Assembly (NCBI GenBank): GCA_964472525.1
Contig: CAYYLL010000002.1
Location: 124,001-188,000 of the forward strand
Origin: SZUA-37 sp964472525
GTDB taxonomy: Bacteria; Pseudomonadota; Gammaproteobacteria; UBA6429; Thiohalophilaceae
Length of the DNA stretch: 64,000 nt
Direction: 5' to 3'
The translations under genes were made by a program, and so were the position numbers. Each line of letters begins with the position of its first letter. Position 1 is the first letter of the stretch. The notes beneath the pieces were generated by a model. It did not search any database. It saw only the letters and a program-made list of their open reading frames with translations, and was not told the origin of the DNA. Shown here piece by piece: positions 35,134 through 44,156 of the stretch.

Positions 35134-35622
35134 ATGGCCTTGACTCAATATTCACACCCCAATCCAATGCTTTGGTATGAAATGAATTATCATACTTTAC
35201 TACAGCTCGTGCCTGAACTAGGGATGAACAATACCAAGCCAGCAACACTCCTACCTTATCAGCATAATATTAAGTTTAAGAATGATCTTGTTTATGATTT
35301 TGATATGTCTGGCGCATGTTTAAGTATACGTCTTTTAGAATTAAACCGTTATACCCAACATTTACAAATTACTAATCATTTTAAAGTGGATAAAAAATTA
35401 TTGCCAGCATTGTGCTTAAATGTTCGAGCTTATCATGACGCTTCTGTTGTTGAAGTTATTTCATGTTCAGGTATCACTAAGCTATTACCCGACTATACTT
35501 ATCCTAACGAAAAAATGTTATTGAAAGATGAAAAGCGGCAAGCAAATCGATTATTATTTGAATGGTTGTCGAGTGCTAGAGCTTATTACAAATTTGAACC
35601 GATAAAGCAAAAAGTATGTTAA
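35134..35622 (+). CDS. YqiB/DUF1249 family protein
   Basis: A 162-residue protein matching E. coli YqiB: an N-terminal YEMNYHTLLQLVPEL, a central LNRYTQHLQITNHF, then LNVRAYHDASVVEVISC and a C-terminal YPNEKMLLKDEKRQANRLLFEWL. The conserved YHDA and YPN-K-x-x-x-DEK motifs are intact. The function of the family is unknown; it is usually near cpdA and parE in gammaproteobacteria. Here it is preceded by a FliA-type promoter and overlaps a Sel1/SPOR gene by 7 bases. Confidence 0.88.
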   Translation: MALTQYSHPNPMLWYEMNYHTLLQLVPELGMNNTKPATLLPYQHNIKFKNDLVYDFDMSGACLSIRLLELNRYTQHLQITNHFKVDKKLLPALCLNVRAYHDASVVEVISCSGITKLLPDYTYPNEKMLLKDEKRQANRLLFEWLSSARAYYKFEPIKQKVC

Positions 35623-36251
35623 GAAAACTACATTTTATTTTATGTATACTCGTTATATCTGTTATTTCGAGTCGCGTTTATGCAGACTTAAACAAAGATG
35701 CAATGGATGCTTTAATAAATGAAAATTATACAACAGCGGTTCCTTTATTAGAACATTTAGCACAACAAGGGAATCCTAACGCACAATATAATCTTGCACT
35801 ATTATATAAAGAAGGTTTAGGTGTGGTTGCTGATGTGGCTAAATCCAATGCTTATTTTTCAAATGCGGCACATCATGGTTTGGTCGATGGCTATCGAGAA
35901 TTATCTGCTAGCAGTATTAAACCTGTTTCAGCTCGGAAGGTTGTTGTGGTTAGATATTTAGATCCGCAAGCATGGGTTAAAGCACAAAATCCGAATTTTT
36001 ATACTTTGCAACTAGCCAGTAGCACCAATGCAACATTAATTAAGAAATATTTTAATGAAAATAGCCTAACAGGAAAGGCCGGTTATTATAAAAATAAACG
36101 GGAAGGCGAATATTGGTATGCACTTGTTTTTGGTGCTTATCCCAGTGTGACAGCTGCAAATACAGCGATTGCGAGCTTACCGAAAGATTTAAGAAAATGG
36201 TCACCCTGGGTACGAAAACTTAAAAGTATTCATCGGATAATGACACCTTAG
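35616..36251 (+). CDS. Sel1-repeat and SPOR-domain envelope protein
   Basis: A 211-residue exported protein with a signal peptide of about 24 residues (ILCILVISVISSRVYA). Sel1-like repeats follow (AQYNLALLYKEGLGV and KSNAYFSNAAHHG). The C-terminal SPOR domain (FYTLQLASSTNATLIKKYF, then YWYALVFGAYPSVTAANTAIASLP) binds denuded peptidoglycan glycan strands at division sites. It overlaps the YqiB-like gene and is convergent with the 36259 gene, only 7 bases away. Confidence 0.85.
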   Translation: MLRKLHFILCILVISVISSRVYADLNKDAMDALINENYTTAVPLLEHLAQQGNPNAQYNLALLYKEGLGVVADVAKSNAYFSNAAHHGLVDGYRELSASSIKPVSARKVVVVRYLDPQAWVKAQNPNFYTLQLASSTNATLIKKYFNENSLTGKAGYYKNKREGEYWYALVFGAYPSVTAANTAIASLPKDLRKWSPWVRKLKSIHRIMTP

Positions 36252-36258
36252 CCGACCT

Positions 36259-36720
36259 CTAATCATTAATAATAATTTCGGCGTCCAACGTAAGCTGTTT
36301 TTGTTCTTCAATATGTTTGGTCTCGATTATCTCCCCCTGATTAATACCCTCACAACGCTTAACCTCGTTATTCCATTTATCTTCACTGATTAAAATTTCT
36401 GGCCAAAAAGGGTAAGTTCGGCATTGAGTTGGTCTAACCGGATAGACGCTACATTTACCGTCACTGTTTAGCAGTACGCAGTGGCCCTTAATGCCTTTGA
36501 CTTTATCCTTTAAATAATCTTTCATACGTATGCCATAGCCATGGTCAACGAGCTTTGTTAAGTAATTTTGTTCGAAATTTTCGGTATCTATATTCATATA
36601 CGCAACGATTTTTTCAATTTCCTGCTTGTTCGCACGAACATAAGCATATTTACCGCCATAACAGCATTGACTACATTGTGTACACTTAAAACGGATTGGA
36701 GTTGTATGATAAAAAGCCAT
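36259..36720 (-). CDS. YkgJ-type cysteine cluster protein
   Basis: A 153-residue protein of the zinc/iron-chelating YkgJ-like family. The N-terminal CTQCSQCC is followed by CSVYPVRPTQCRTYPFWPE, the characteristic C-x-x-Y-x-x-R-P-x-x-C-R block that completes the metal site. The function of the family is unclear. It is transcribed towards the SPOR gene and divergent from the 1373-residue protein gene. Confidence 0.88.
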   Translation of the reverse strand: MAFYHTTPIRFKCTQCSQCCYGGKYAYVRANKQEIEKIVAYMNIDTENFEQNYLTKLVDHGYGIRMKDYLKDKVKGIKGHCVLLNSDGKCSVYPVRPTQCRTYPFWPEILISEDKWNNEVKRCEGINQGEIIETKHIEEQKQLTLDAEIIIND

Positions 36721-36873
36721 ATTTATAAATATTTTTTGTAATAAAGATGAATTACACTATTATATAGAAAAGAGACTCGAAGCAATATTAGTATTCTATT
36801 ATATCTAGATTGGCCAATATTTAACATCTGTACAGTAGTTTCAATATTATAAATATAAAAAGGAAGGGAATAG

Positions 36874-39800
36874 ATGCATCGTTTTAGTTTAATTTTTATT
36901 CTGCTAGCGTTGAGTTTTAATTTAACAGCGAAAACATTAAATAAAGAAGATATCCCAAAACCGTTGAAACCCTGGGTTAACTGGGTTTTATTTGATGAGC
37001 AAAAACGCGATTGCCCGTTTATTTATAATCGTTATGGGACAAAAAAATGTGCTTGGCCAACAAGTCTGGAACTAAATATTAATAAAAATAAAGCTCGTTT
37101 TTCACAAACGTGGCAAGTTTTTAGTGACAGTTGGGTAAATTTGCCGGGTGATAAAAAACATTGGCCCCAAGCTGTGAGTGTGAATAATCGATTGGTACTG
37201 GTGACCGAACGTAATCACTTACCCGTCGTATATTTAAAAAAAGGCCAATACCGTATTAAAGGTAATTTTTATTGGGAAAGCATTCCTGAGAGTTTACATA
37301 TTCCTTCTGAGTCTGCTGTTGTTAATTTATATATGCAAGGTAAACGAGTTGCTAATCCTGAAATTAATAAACAGGGGCGGATCTGGTTGGCAGACAGTAC
37401 TAGCGCAACACAGAAAGTTCAAAGCGATAAAGTGACTTTAAATGTTTATCGTTTACTGGATGATAAAATCCCCATGCGTATTGTGACTCGTCTGGACTTA
37501 CAAGTATCAGGTAGCTCACGTGAAGTGAATTTAGGACAAGTATTGTTGGCAAAGCAAATTCCTATTTCATTTAGCAGTCGTCTTCCTGCTTTACTGGAGA
37601 GTAATGGTAAATTACGTTTACAAGTAAAGCCGGGGCATTGGACTATTGATATTGTTTCCCGTGCAAAACAAAATATAACCCATTTGCAGCAGAACAAACA
37701 TAACCAAGCTCTTTGGCCTAAAACAGAAGTATGGGCTTTTCAATCTCAAAATCACTTACGTATTGTAAAATTGGAAGGGGTTAATCGCATTGACCCAAGA
37801 CAAACAATGTTGCCAGCTAAATGGAAAAGCTTTCCTACTTTTCGATTATCAAAAGATTCACAATTAATATTGAAAGTAACTCGTCGAGGGGATGCACAAC
37901 CACAAGCAGATAAACTTAATTTAAAAAGAAATATGTGGCTAGATTTTGATGGTAAAGGTTATACGATTAAAGATGAGATAAACGGGACAATTACAAAGTC
38001 ATGGCGTTTAGATGCCAGTTCTGAGACAAAACTTGGGAAAGTGGCTATTGATAATATTCCTCAATTTATTACCCGTCTGTCTAGCAAAGCAGCGAAGCCT
38101 GCTGATGGTGTGGAAATTCGACGTGGTGATCTGAATTTAACCGCCGACAGTCGCTATGATGGAAATGTCAGATCAGTATCAGCCACAGGATGGCAACATG
38201 AATTTAAAAGTGTCTCTACAACGTTACATTTACCACCGGGTTGGCGAATTTTTTCTGCGAGTGGCGTGGATAATGTACCGCAAACTTGGTTGCAAAAATG
38301 GACATTGCTGGACTTATTTCTAGTTCTGATTATTTCTATTTCAATAGCGCGTTTATGGTCATGGCAGTGGGGAATAGTAGGCATTGTTACCATGTCGTTA
38401 ATTTGGCACGAATCAGGTATCGTGCCTCAGTTTATCTGGTTAAATTTATTAGCTGTAATTGCAATATTAAAAGTATTACCGCAAGGAAAGGTTAAAAAAG
38501 TATTATCCTGGTACCAAAGTATTAGTGTGGTTATATTATTGCTTATTGCGATCCCATTTATGGTTACGCAGGTACGTACAGGTATTTACCCTCAACTGGA
38601 AAAGGCCGGGGTTCAAGCCATGGCTGAACAAGGTTTTAGTCATGCTCCTGGCATCAGAAGAAAAGCAGCAAAATTAAAGCAGGATAGGGTTATGGGGCGT
38701 AGCGTATCAGACTACATTGTTTCGGGTACTATTACAGGGGATAAACTTGCACGAAGTCGTGAGTATGATGTACAGGCGTTTGACCCCAAAGCCAATGTAC
38801 AAACTGGCCCGGGCTTACCTCAATGGCATTGGAATAAGGTTTATCTAAGTTGGAATGGTCCGGTACAGATAGGCCAGAAAATATCTCTTATTCTTATTTC
38901 ACCGTTCGCACATAGTATTCTAAATTTTTTACGGGTTATTTTTGTTGCACTATTGTGCTTGTTAATGCTTAAAAGTATTCCGAAAATATCCATTCCATGG
39001 GTTCCATCCATTACTAAAATAATACTATTTTTTATTTTAGTTCCAGTTGTATTTTTAAATATTAATAAGGTTCAGGCTCAGACTTTAAATGTGCCAAATA
39101 AAAACATACTCAATGAATTAAAAAAGCGTTTAATACAACCACCAGAATGTTTGCCAACTTGCGCCCAAATACAGTCAATGGTTATGCGGGTCAATAAAAA
39201 ACAACTGCAAATCAGGTTAAATGTACATGCCTTTCAAAAGGTTGCTATTCCGTTACCGGCTAAAGTAAAACAATGGCTGCCTTCTAAAGTGATGGTTGAT
39301 GGTCGGCCTGCAACAGCCATGTATCGGGCAAAAGATGGTGTGTTATGGATTGAATTACCGAGGGGTCGTTTTAATCTTGTTTTATCTGGCAAGTTGGCAA
39401 ATAAAAAATATATACAGTTACCTTTGCAATTAAAACCGGGAATTGTTCAGTCAAAACTGGTTGGCTGGAGTATTGAAGGAGTGCAAGAAAATGGTGTGCC
39501 CGATGCGCAATTGCAATTATCGCGTGAACAGGAAGCGACACTTAACAATAATTCAAAATTTCAAGACGAACAAATGGAAGCCTTGCCGCCTTTTTTAATT
39601 ATTGAACGGCATTTAAAATTAGGTTTGGACTGGTTTGTAGAAACAACTGTGCGTCGCGTATCACCTGTTGGAAGTGCCGTGGTTGTGAGAATCCCTTTAT
39701 TAAAAGGGGAGTCGGTACTAACGGATGGAATACGTAGCCAGAATGGGCAAGTGCTTATTAATATGTCACCACGTCAGCGTAATTTATTTTGGCGTTCAAG

Positions 39801-40995
39801 TTTAAATAAAAGTAACAAAATTAAACTGACAGCGATAAAAGATAGTTTTTCGACTGAATTATGGCGTGTGAGTGTTTCTCCCATCTGGCATTTAGCATAT
39901 AAAGGTATTGCGGTTATTCAACATAAAAATCAACAAGGACGTTGGTCGCCCAAGTGGCACCCATGGCCTGGTGAAAGTGTAACTTTAACGATTACACGTC
40001 CACAGGGTATTTCTGGAAATACCTTAACCATTGATAAAAGCAATATTGGAATAAAACCGGGCAAGCGAATGATGGAGGTGCAACTTGATTTAAGTTTACG
40101 TAGTAGTCAGGGTGGTCAATATACTCTGACACTTCCTGAAAAAACGAATTTACAATCGGTTAAAATAAGTAATGTCGCACAGTCTATTCGTCTGGAAGGA
40201 AATAACCTGACTTTACCGATTACTCCGGGCAACCAAACTATTCGGCTTGTTTGGCGTAATGCCGTACCCATGCAGGGCCTGTTTAAAACTCCCGTGATTG
40301 ATTTAAAACAAAACAGTGTAAATGATTCTATCAAAGTTAAATTTCCTCGGGATCGCTGGGTATTATTTATGGGCGGGCCAAGTTTAGGACCGGCTATATT
40401 ATTTTGGGGCGTGTTGATTGTTATTTTGATTCTTGCAGTTGCAATGGGGTATACCACCTTTACTCCGCTTAACACACTATCATGGGTTTTATTAGGGATT
40501 GGTTTAAGTCAGGTGCCGATATGGATGGGCTTTATTGTGGTGGCTTGGTTATGTGTGCTGGGTTTACGCGAAAAATTAATACAAAATGCTTCTGACATAT
40601 TATTTAATGTTATTCAGGTTGGGATAGGGGCACTCACCTTTTTATCTTTAATTTGTTTATTTGTTGTTATCCAAAAAGGTCTGCTAGGTTCACCGGATAT
40701 GCAGGTGGCGGGTAATGGTTCGTCGGCTACGGTGTTTAACTGGTACCAAGATAGAAACACAGCCATCTTACCGCAAGCATGGATTTTTTCAGTGCCTAAA
40801 CTGGTTTATCGCTTATTAATGCTTGCGTGGGCATTGTGGTTGGCATTTTCATTATTACGCTGGTTAAAATGGGGTTGGCAACAATGTAGCATTGGTGGTT
40901 TATGGAAAAATGTGTCAGCACCTTTAGCGGGTAAGCATATCCCTGTTTCAGAAACACCGAAAACAGCGGCAATTGAAGATAATCGGGAAGATTAA
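36874..40995 (+). CDS. Unrecognised 1373-residue inner-membrane protein with large periplasmic regions
   Basis: I recognise no family. A signal peptide (residues 1-19) precedes a periplasmic region of about 455 residues rich in beta strands, with two early cysteines (CPF and CAW). Membrane helices then lie near 480-500, 505-545, 549-567, 680-700 and 716-735. A second beta-rich region (about 740-1165) includes a cysteine cluster (PPECLPTCAQ). Four hydrophobic helices lie near the C terminus (1173-1345). The frame is intact. AGGAAGGG lies 5 bases before ATG. No neighbour suggests a role. The layout suggests an envelope scaffold or transport protein; that is inference. Confidence 0.75.
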   Translation: MHRFSLIFILLALSFNLTAKTLNKEDIPKPLKPWVNWVLFDEQKRDCPFIYNRYGTKKCAWPTSLELNINKNKARFSQTWQVFSDSWVNLPGDKKHWPQAVSVNNRLVLVTERNHLPVVYLKKGQYRIKGNFYWESIPESLHIPSESAVVNLYMQGKRVANPEINKQGRIWLADSTSATQKVQSDKVTLNVYRLLDDKIPMRIVTRLDLQVSGSSREVNLGQVLLAKQIPISFSSRLPALLESNGKLRLQVKPGHWTIDIVSRAKQNITHLQQNKHNQALWPKTEVWAFQSQNHLRIVKLEGVNRIDPRQTMLPAKWKSFPTFRLSKDSQLILKVTRRGDAQPQADKLNLKRNMWLDFDGKGYTIKDEINGTITKSWRLDASSETKLGKVAIDNIPQFITRLSSKAAKPADGVEIRRGDLNLTADSRYDGNVRSVSATGWQHEFKSVSTTLHLPPGWRIFSASGVDNVPQTWLQKWTLLDLFLVLIISISIARLWSWQWGIVGIVTMSLIWHESGIVPQFIWLNLLAVIAILKVLPQGKVKKVLSWYQSISVVILLLIAIPFMVTQVRTGIYPQLEKAGVQAMAEQGFSHAPGIRRKAAKLKQDRVMGRSVSDYIVSGTITGDKLARSREYDVQAFDPKANVQTGPGLPQWHWNKVYLSWNGPVQIGQKISLILISPFAHSILNFLRVIFVALLCLLMLKSIPKISIPWVPSITKIILFFILVPVVFLNINKVQAQTLNVPNKNILNELKKRLIQPPECLPTCAQIQSMVMRVNKKQLQIRLNVHAFQKVAIPLPAKVKQWLPSKVMVDGRPATAMYRAKDGVLWIELPRGRFNLVLSGKLANKKYIQLPLQLKPGIVQSKLVGWSIEGVQENGVPDAQLQLSREQEATLNNNSKFQDEQMEALPPFLIIERHLKLGLDWFVETTVRRVSPVGSAVVVRIPLLKGESVLTDGIRSQNGQVLINMSPRQRNLFWRSSLNKSNKIKLTAIKDSFSTELWRVSVSPIWHLAYKGIAVIQHKNQQGRWSPKWHPWPGESVTLTITRPQGISGNTLTIDKSNIGIKPGKRMMEVQLDLSLRSSQGGQYTLTLPEKTNLQSVKISNVAQSIRLEGNNLTLPITPGNQTIRLVWRNAVPMQGLFKTPVIDLKQNSVNDSIKVKFPRDRWVLFMGGPSLGPAILFWGVLIVILILAVAMGYTTFTPLNTLSWVLLGIGLSQVPIWMGFIVVAWLCVLGLREKLIQNASDILFNVIQVGIGALTFLSLICLFVVIQKGLLGSPDMQVAGNGSSATVFNWYQDRNTAILPQAWIFSVPKLVYRLLMLAWALWLAFSLLRWLKWGWQQCSIGGLWKNVSAPLAGKHIPVSETPKTAAIEDNRED

Positions 40996-41033
40996 GGTTT
41001 TTAATGCCGTTACTTTGTTATTGTGAATGAGGA

Positions 41034-42269
41034 TTATGTATTCTTATTTTTAGCTTCTATCCATTGCGCCATATATTGAGTACTTTTCATACTGTGGTGC
41101 CGTAACATAGTACCGGTAAAATTATTAAGCCGGTGTGTTTGTATATTATTTTGAATAAATATTATTTTGTCTAACAGAGTCTTTGAGTGCTTGTCTTTAT
41201 CGTAGAGTGTGTTGATCAGCTTGATGCCATTTATTTGCGCTATTTTCCATTTTGATTCATCCGTATAAAACTCAACAGCCGCAGCAGCAAACTTAACAGG
41301 GTCATTTTCAATCGCGCCATTCCATGGCAGCTTGCCATACATACTTTCTGCTCCAATGTCTGTTGTAATACTGGGAGTGCCAAATTGCATGGCATCCAAT
41401 AGTTTCCCTTTAAGCCCCGCTCCAAAGCGCAGCGGGGCTAAACAAATGCGTGCATTGTGCATTACATCTTTGGCGCTTTCTGCCCAACCACGAATATAAA
41501 AATTTTCTTTCGGTTGATGTAGTTGGTTTGCTTTAGGTGGTGGATATGCACCATAAATGTGTAATTCGGCTTGTGGGCATTTTTTGTGAATAAGTGGCCA
41601 TAGAGTTTGTTTTAAATATAACACCGCATCCCAGTTAGGTGCATGACGAAAATTTCCGATAGATATAAAATGTTGCCGCTGTTTATAACTTGGCCATATG
41701 TTAATACTATGTTCATTGATAGGAGCTAACATAAAGGGCAAATGCAGCAATAGGGATGGGTCAATTTTAAATTCTTTGGTTAATAGTTTGATTTCATAAT
41801 CAGAAATTAATAAAGATAAATCACAACGTAAAATACTGGCAATTTCACGCAGTGCTATTTCACTGAAAAGGTCTTGCCGGGTAAAACTCTGTTGTTTTTT
41901 CAGGGCGCGGTGACGTGCTTCTCGGAGGCAGTGCAAGTCAACCGTTTCCAGTAATCTCAATGCGTTTGGGCAAACTTTTTCAACGCGCCAACCAAATTGT
42001 TCTTCCATGATAAAACGGTCAAATAACACAATGTCAGGGTTTAATGATTTGATAAAGGTATCAAAACAATCACTATTAACTTTAATATTTTCTTTTTTAA
42101 TGCCAATAGATTCAAACTGAAAACGATGTTCACTTTCTGCTGCCGGGCTTGCAAAGCTAACTTGCCAGTTTTGGCGTTGAAAAAATTCAATCAACTGCAT
42201 CATTCTACTGCCCGCTGCTGATGAGTTGGGTTCTGGCCAGACATAGCCAATAATTAAAACTTTAGTCAT
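41034..42269 (-). CDS. Glycosyltransferase, GT4-like (GT-B fold)
   Basis: A 411-residue protein of the GT-B type. The N-terminal glycine-containing LIIGYVWPEPNSSAAGSRM is followed by a C-terminal domain with FISIGNFRHAPNWDAV and a LRFGAGLKGKLLDAMQFGTPSITTDIGAE block, the GT4 donor-binding region. The sugar and acceptor are unknown. It is convergent with the 1373-residue gene. Its ATG at 42269 abuts the truncated porin fragment, so its upstream region lies in decayed DNA and its promoter is not evident. Confidence 0.85.
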   Translation of the reverse strand: MTKVLIIGYVWPEPNSSAAGSRMMQLIEFFQRQNWQVSFASPAAESEHRFQFESIGIKKENIKVNSDCFDTFIKSLNPDIVLFDRFIMEEQFGWRVEKVCPNALRLLETVDLHCLREARHRALKKQQSFTRQDLFSEIALREIASILRCDLSLLISDYEIKLLTKEFKIDPSLLLHLPFMLAPINEHSINIWPSYKQRQHFISIGNFRHAPNWDAVLYLKQTLWPLIHKKCPQAELHIYGAYPPPKANQLHQPKENFYIRGWAESAKDVMHNARICLAPLRFGAGLKGKLLDAMQFGTPSITTDIGAESMYGKLPWNGAIENDPVKFAAAAVEFYTDESKWKIAQINGIKLINTLYDKDKHSKTLLDKIIFIQNNIQTHRLNNFTGTMLRHHSMKSTQYMAQWIEAKNKNT

Positions 42270-42270
42270 A

Positions 42271-42573
42271 ATGTTTTGCTATTTTAAAATGGTTGCCCAG
42301 TCTTTAAGCACTGCGCCTGTCAGTGGCAACTGGAATGGATGGTATGTTCAGACGGCCTACCGTTTTCCTGAAACTAACTGGGAAGCCGTTGCATGTTATG
42401 GTGAATATGATACACCTATTGCAAGTAAAGACGTTAACCAAACCACACTGGGTATCAACTATTTACTTGCATCCAATCTGCTGGCGAAGCTGGACTATGA
42501 ATTTAATGACAACCCAAATACAGGTTTGACAGCAGCGAATCGGCTACTTGTTCAATTGGCCTATGGTTTCTAA
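42271..42573 (+). pseudogene. 3' remnant of an outer-membrane porin gene
   Basis: About 100 codons remain. The readable part from NWNGWYVQTAYRF to the terminal LVQLAYGF is the C-terminal fifth of a 16-stranded porin, ending in phenylalanine as porins do; the middle has LGINYLLASNLLAKLDYEF. No signal peptide or N-terminal strands exist upstream, because the frame runs straight into the start of the divergent glycosyltransferase. This is a deletion remnant and part of the decayed 42-50 kb stretch. Confidence 0.75.
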
Positions 42574-42583
42574 AGGGTACATT

Positions 42584-42862
42584 ATGAAAACAAATTTATT
42601 TAAAGTACGTAAAATTGGGTTAGCTTCTTTACTCTTTGTTGTGGGGCTAAGTTTTTTAAATGTCAGTTTTGCTGATGCGAAGGAAAACACCAAGAATGAC
42701 TTTGCGCGTGGTGCAAAAGCTTGGGTGGATAATTGTGTACGTTGCCATAATGTATGCTATCCCAAAGAGTTGCGAGACGACCAATAGATTACAACGACTT
42801 TCCACATGCGCATCCGTGCAGGCTTAACGGGTCAACAAGCTCAAGATATTTTTATATCTTAA
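42584..42862 (+). pseudogene. Cytochrome c gene with an internal stop and truncated end
   Basis: ATG at 42584 opens a signal peptide (GLASLLFVVGLSFLNVSFA) and a mature part with one haem motif, CVRCH. The frame reaches KELRDDQ and then TAG at 42785-42787, but continues in the same frame for 24 more codons (ITTTFHMRIRAGLTGQQAQDI). The break falls where a tryptophan (TGG) would be expected, so a TGG to TAG change is likely. The frame stops at 42860 and overlaps the end of the convergent MCP pseudogene. Confidence 0.75.
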
Positions 42863-43942
42863 AATTTTCGACTAATGTATGTAAATCCGTAGCATGTTGG
42901 GCGACTTTATTACTGGCAAGATCGACCTGATTCATATTTCCGGTCGCTTGTATCGAAACATTATTTATTAACACGACATTACGGTTCACATCTTCAACAA
43001 CCGCATTTTGCTCTTCGGCTGCATTGGCTATTTGTATGCTCATATCTTTAACCGTGGAGATATGCCCCGCGATAATGGCGAGGGCTTCTGCTGCCTGTTC
43101 CGTGTATTCAACACCTTGTTGCGCCTGAGCGCGGCCTTGTTCCATCGTTGTAACGGCATTTCTGGAACCGGCTTGCAAACGGTCAATCATACTACTGATT
43201 TCTTTGGTTGATTCCTGCGTCCGTGTTGCAAGAGTTCTTACCTCGTCAGCAACAACGGCAAAACCTCGCCCTTGGTCGCCCGCGCGCGCCGCTTCGATGG
43301 CTGCATTTAATGCCAACAGGTTAGTTTGTTCGGCAATACATCCACTGCACTCATCGCCTCAACCACCACTACCTTGGCATTTTCACTGTGTTGGTTGGCT
43401 TCTTTTGTTGCCTCGGCGGTTTCTTCAGCGTGCCTTGCAACTTCCTGTGCCGTTGCCGCCATTTGGTTAACAGCTGTTGCGACCTGCTCAATTTGGGATT
43501 GCTGTTGATGGCTGCCATCGGTGGCTTCTGCCGTAAGGCTTTTTAAAGCATCGGGCGCGGAATAAAGCTGGCTAGATTCATCATTAATTTTACCGATCAT
43601 GTTACGCAAGGTTTCAGCCATTTGATTAAAACTATCCACTATTTCTCCAATCAAATCGTTGCTTTCCATGGTGCAGGTATGGCGTATATCTTTATTGCCA
43701 ATTGCATGGGCAATTTCGGCAATACGTTTTAATTTTTTCAACAATACTATCTTGACCAGTAAGTAATTAACGATACCAATAATGATCCCCGCAATCAGGG
43801 CACCGATCGAAAACCACATATACATCCCCAGTTTCCATTCGACAAAAGGCTCTGCAAAAAAAGGGAAAATTAGGCCAACAGTTGTTCCAAAAATAATAAA
43901 GGAAATCAAAAGATTACGTAATAAACTGGGTTTAAGTTTTAT
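42852..43942 (-). pseudogene. Methyl-accepting chemotaxis protein gene with internal deletion and frameshift
   Basis: The 5' part (from 43942 down to about 43330) encodes two membrane helices, a HAMP domain and the first MCP helix. The 3' part (43316 down to 42852) encodes the signalling tip (ALNAAIEAARAGDQGRGF) and second helix. Between them the residues normally linking AMSAVD to IAEQTNLL (about 35-40) are missing and the frame shifts. The only start I find for the first part is TTG 43909. An in-frame ATA at 43942 stands where related proteins have their ATG, so the start may also be lost. Confidence 0.8.
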
Positions 43943-44075
43943 CTAGATTATATCCCTCAATAAATGTGCCATGAGTCGTAAATCGAGTAAAGATTGGCAG
44001 AGTTAGCGATAAACTAGGAGATATCGATTATTAAAGGTTATTGGCCAAATTACGGTAATCTTAAAGATTTATAAC

Positions 44076-44092
44076 TATTCTTAATAAGAATA
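44076..44092. promoter_or_regulatory. Inverted repeat upstream of the DUF3179 gene
   Basis: TATTCTTA-A-TAAGAATA, perfect 8-bp arms, followed 4 bp later by TTGACA (44097-44102). The matching -10 box is poor. A regulator binding site is plausible but the regulator is unknown. Confidence 0.35.
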
Positions 44093-44156
44093 CTTTTTGA
44101 CAATGCGTTTCCATGGACATTCCTGAACTTTATAGACTTATTAGGTCTAACTAGCT

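Noticed and set aside
42785..42787. In-frame TAG in the cytochrome c gene as recoding or stop-codon reassignment
   Set aside because: TAG terminates intact genes here (for example fliF), the rest of the protein is short and the neighbouring genes are decayed, so a plain nonsense mutation is simpler.
43986..44012. TAAAG...CGATAA as a FliA promoter on the plus strand
   Set aside because: Spacing is two bases short and no chemotaxis gene follows in that direction.
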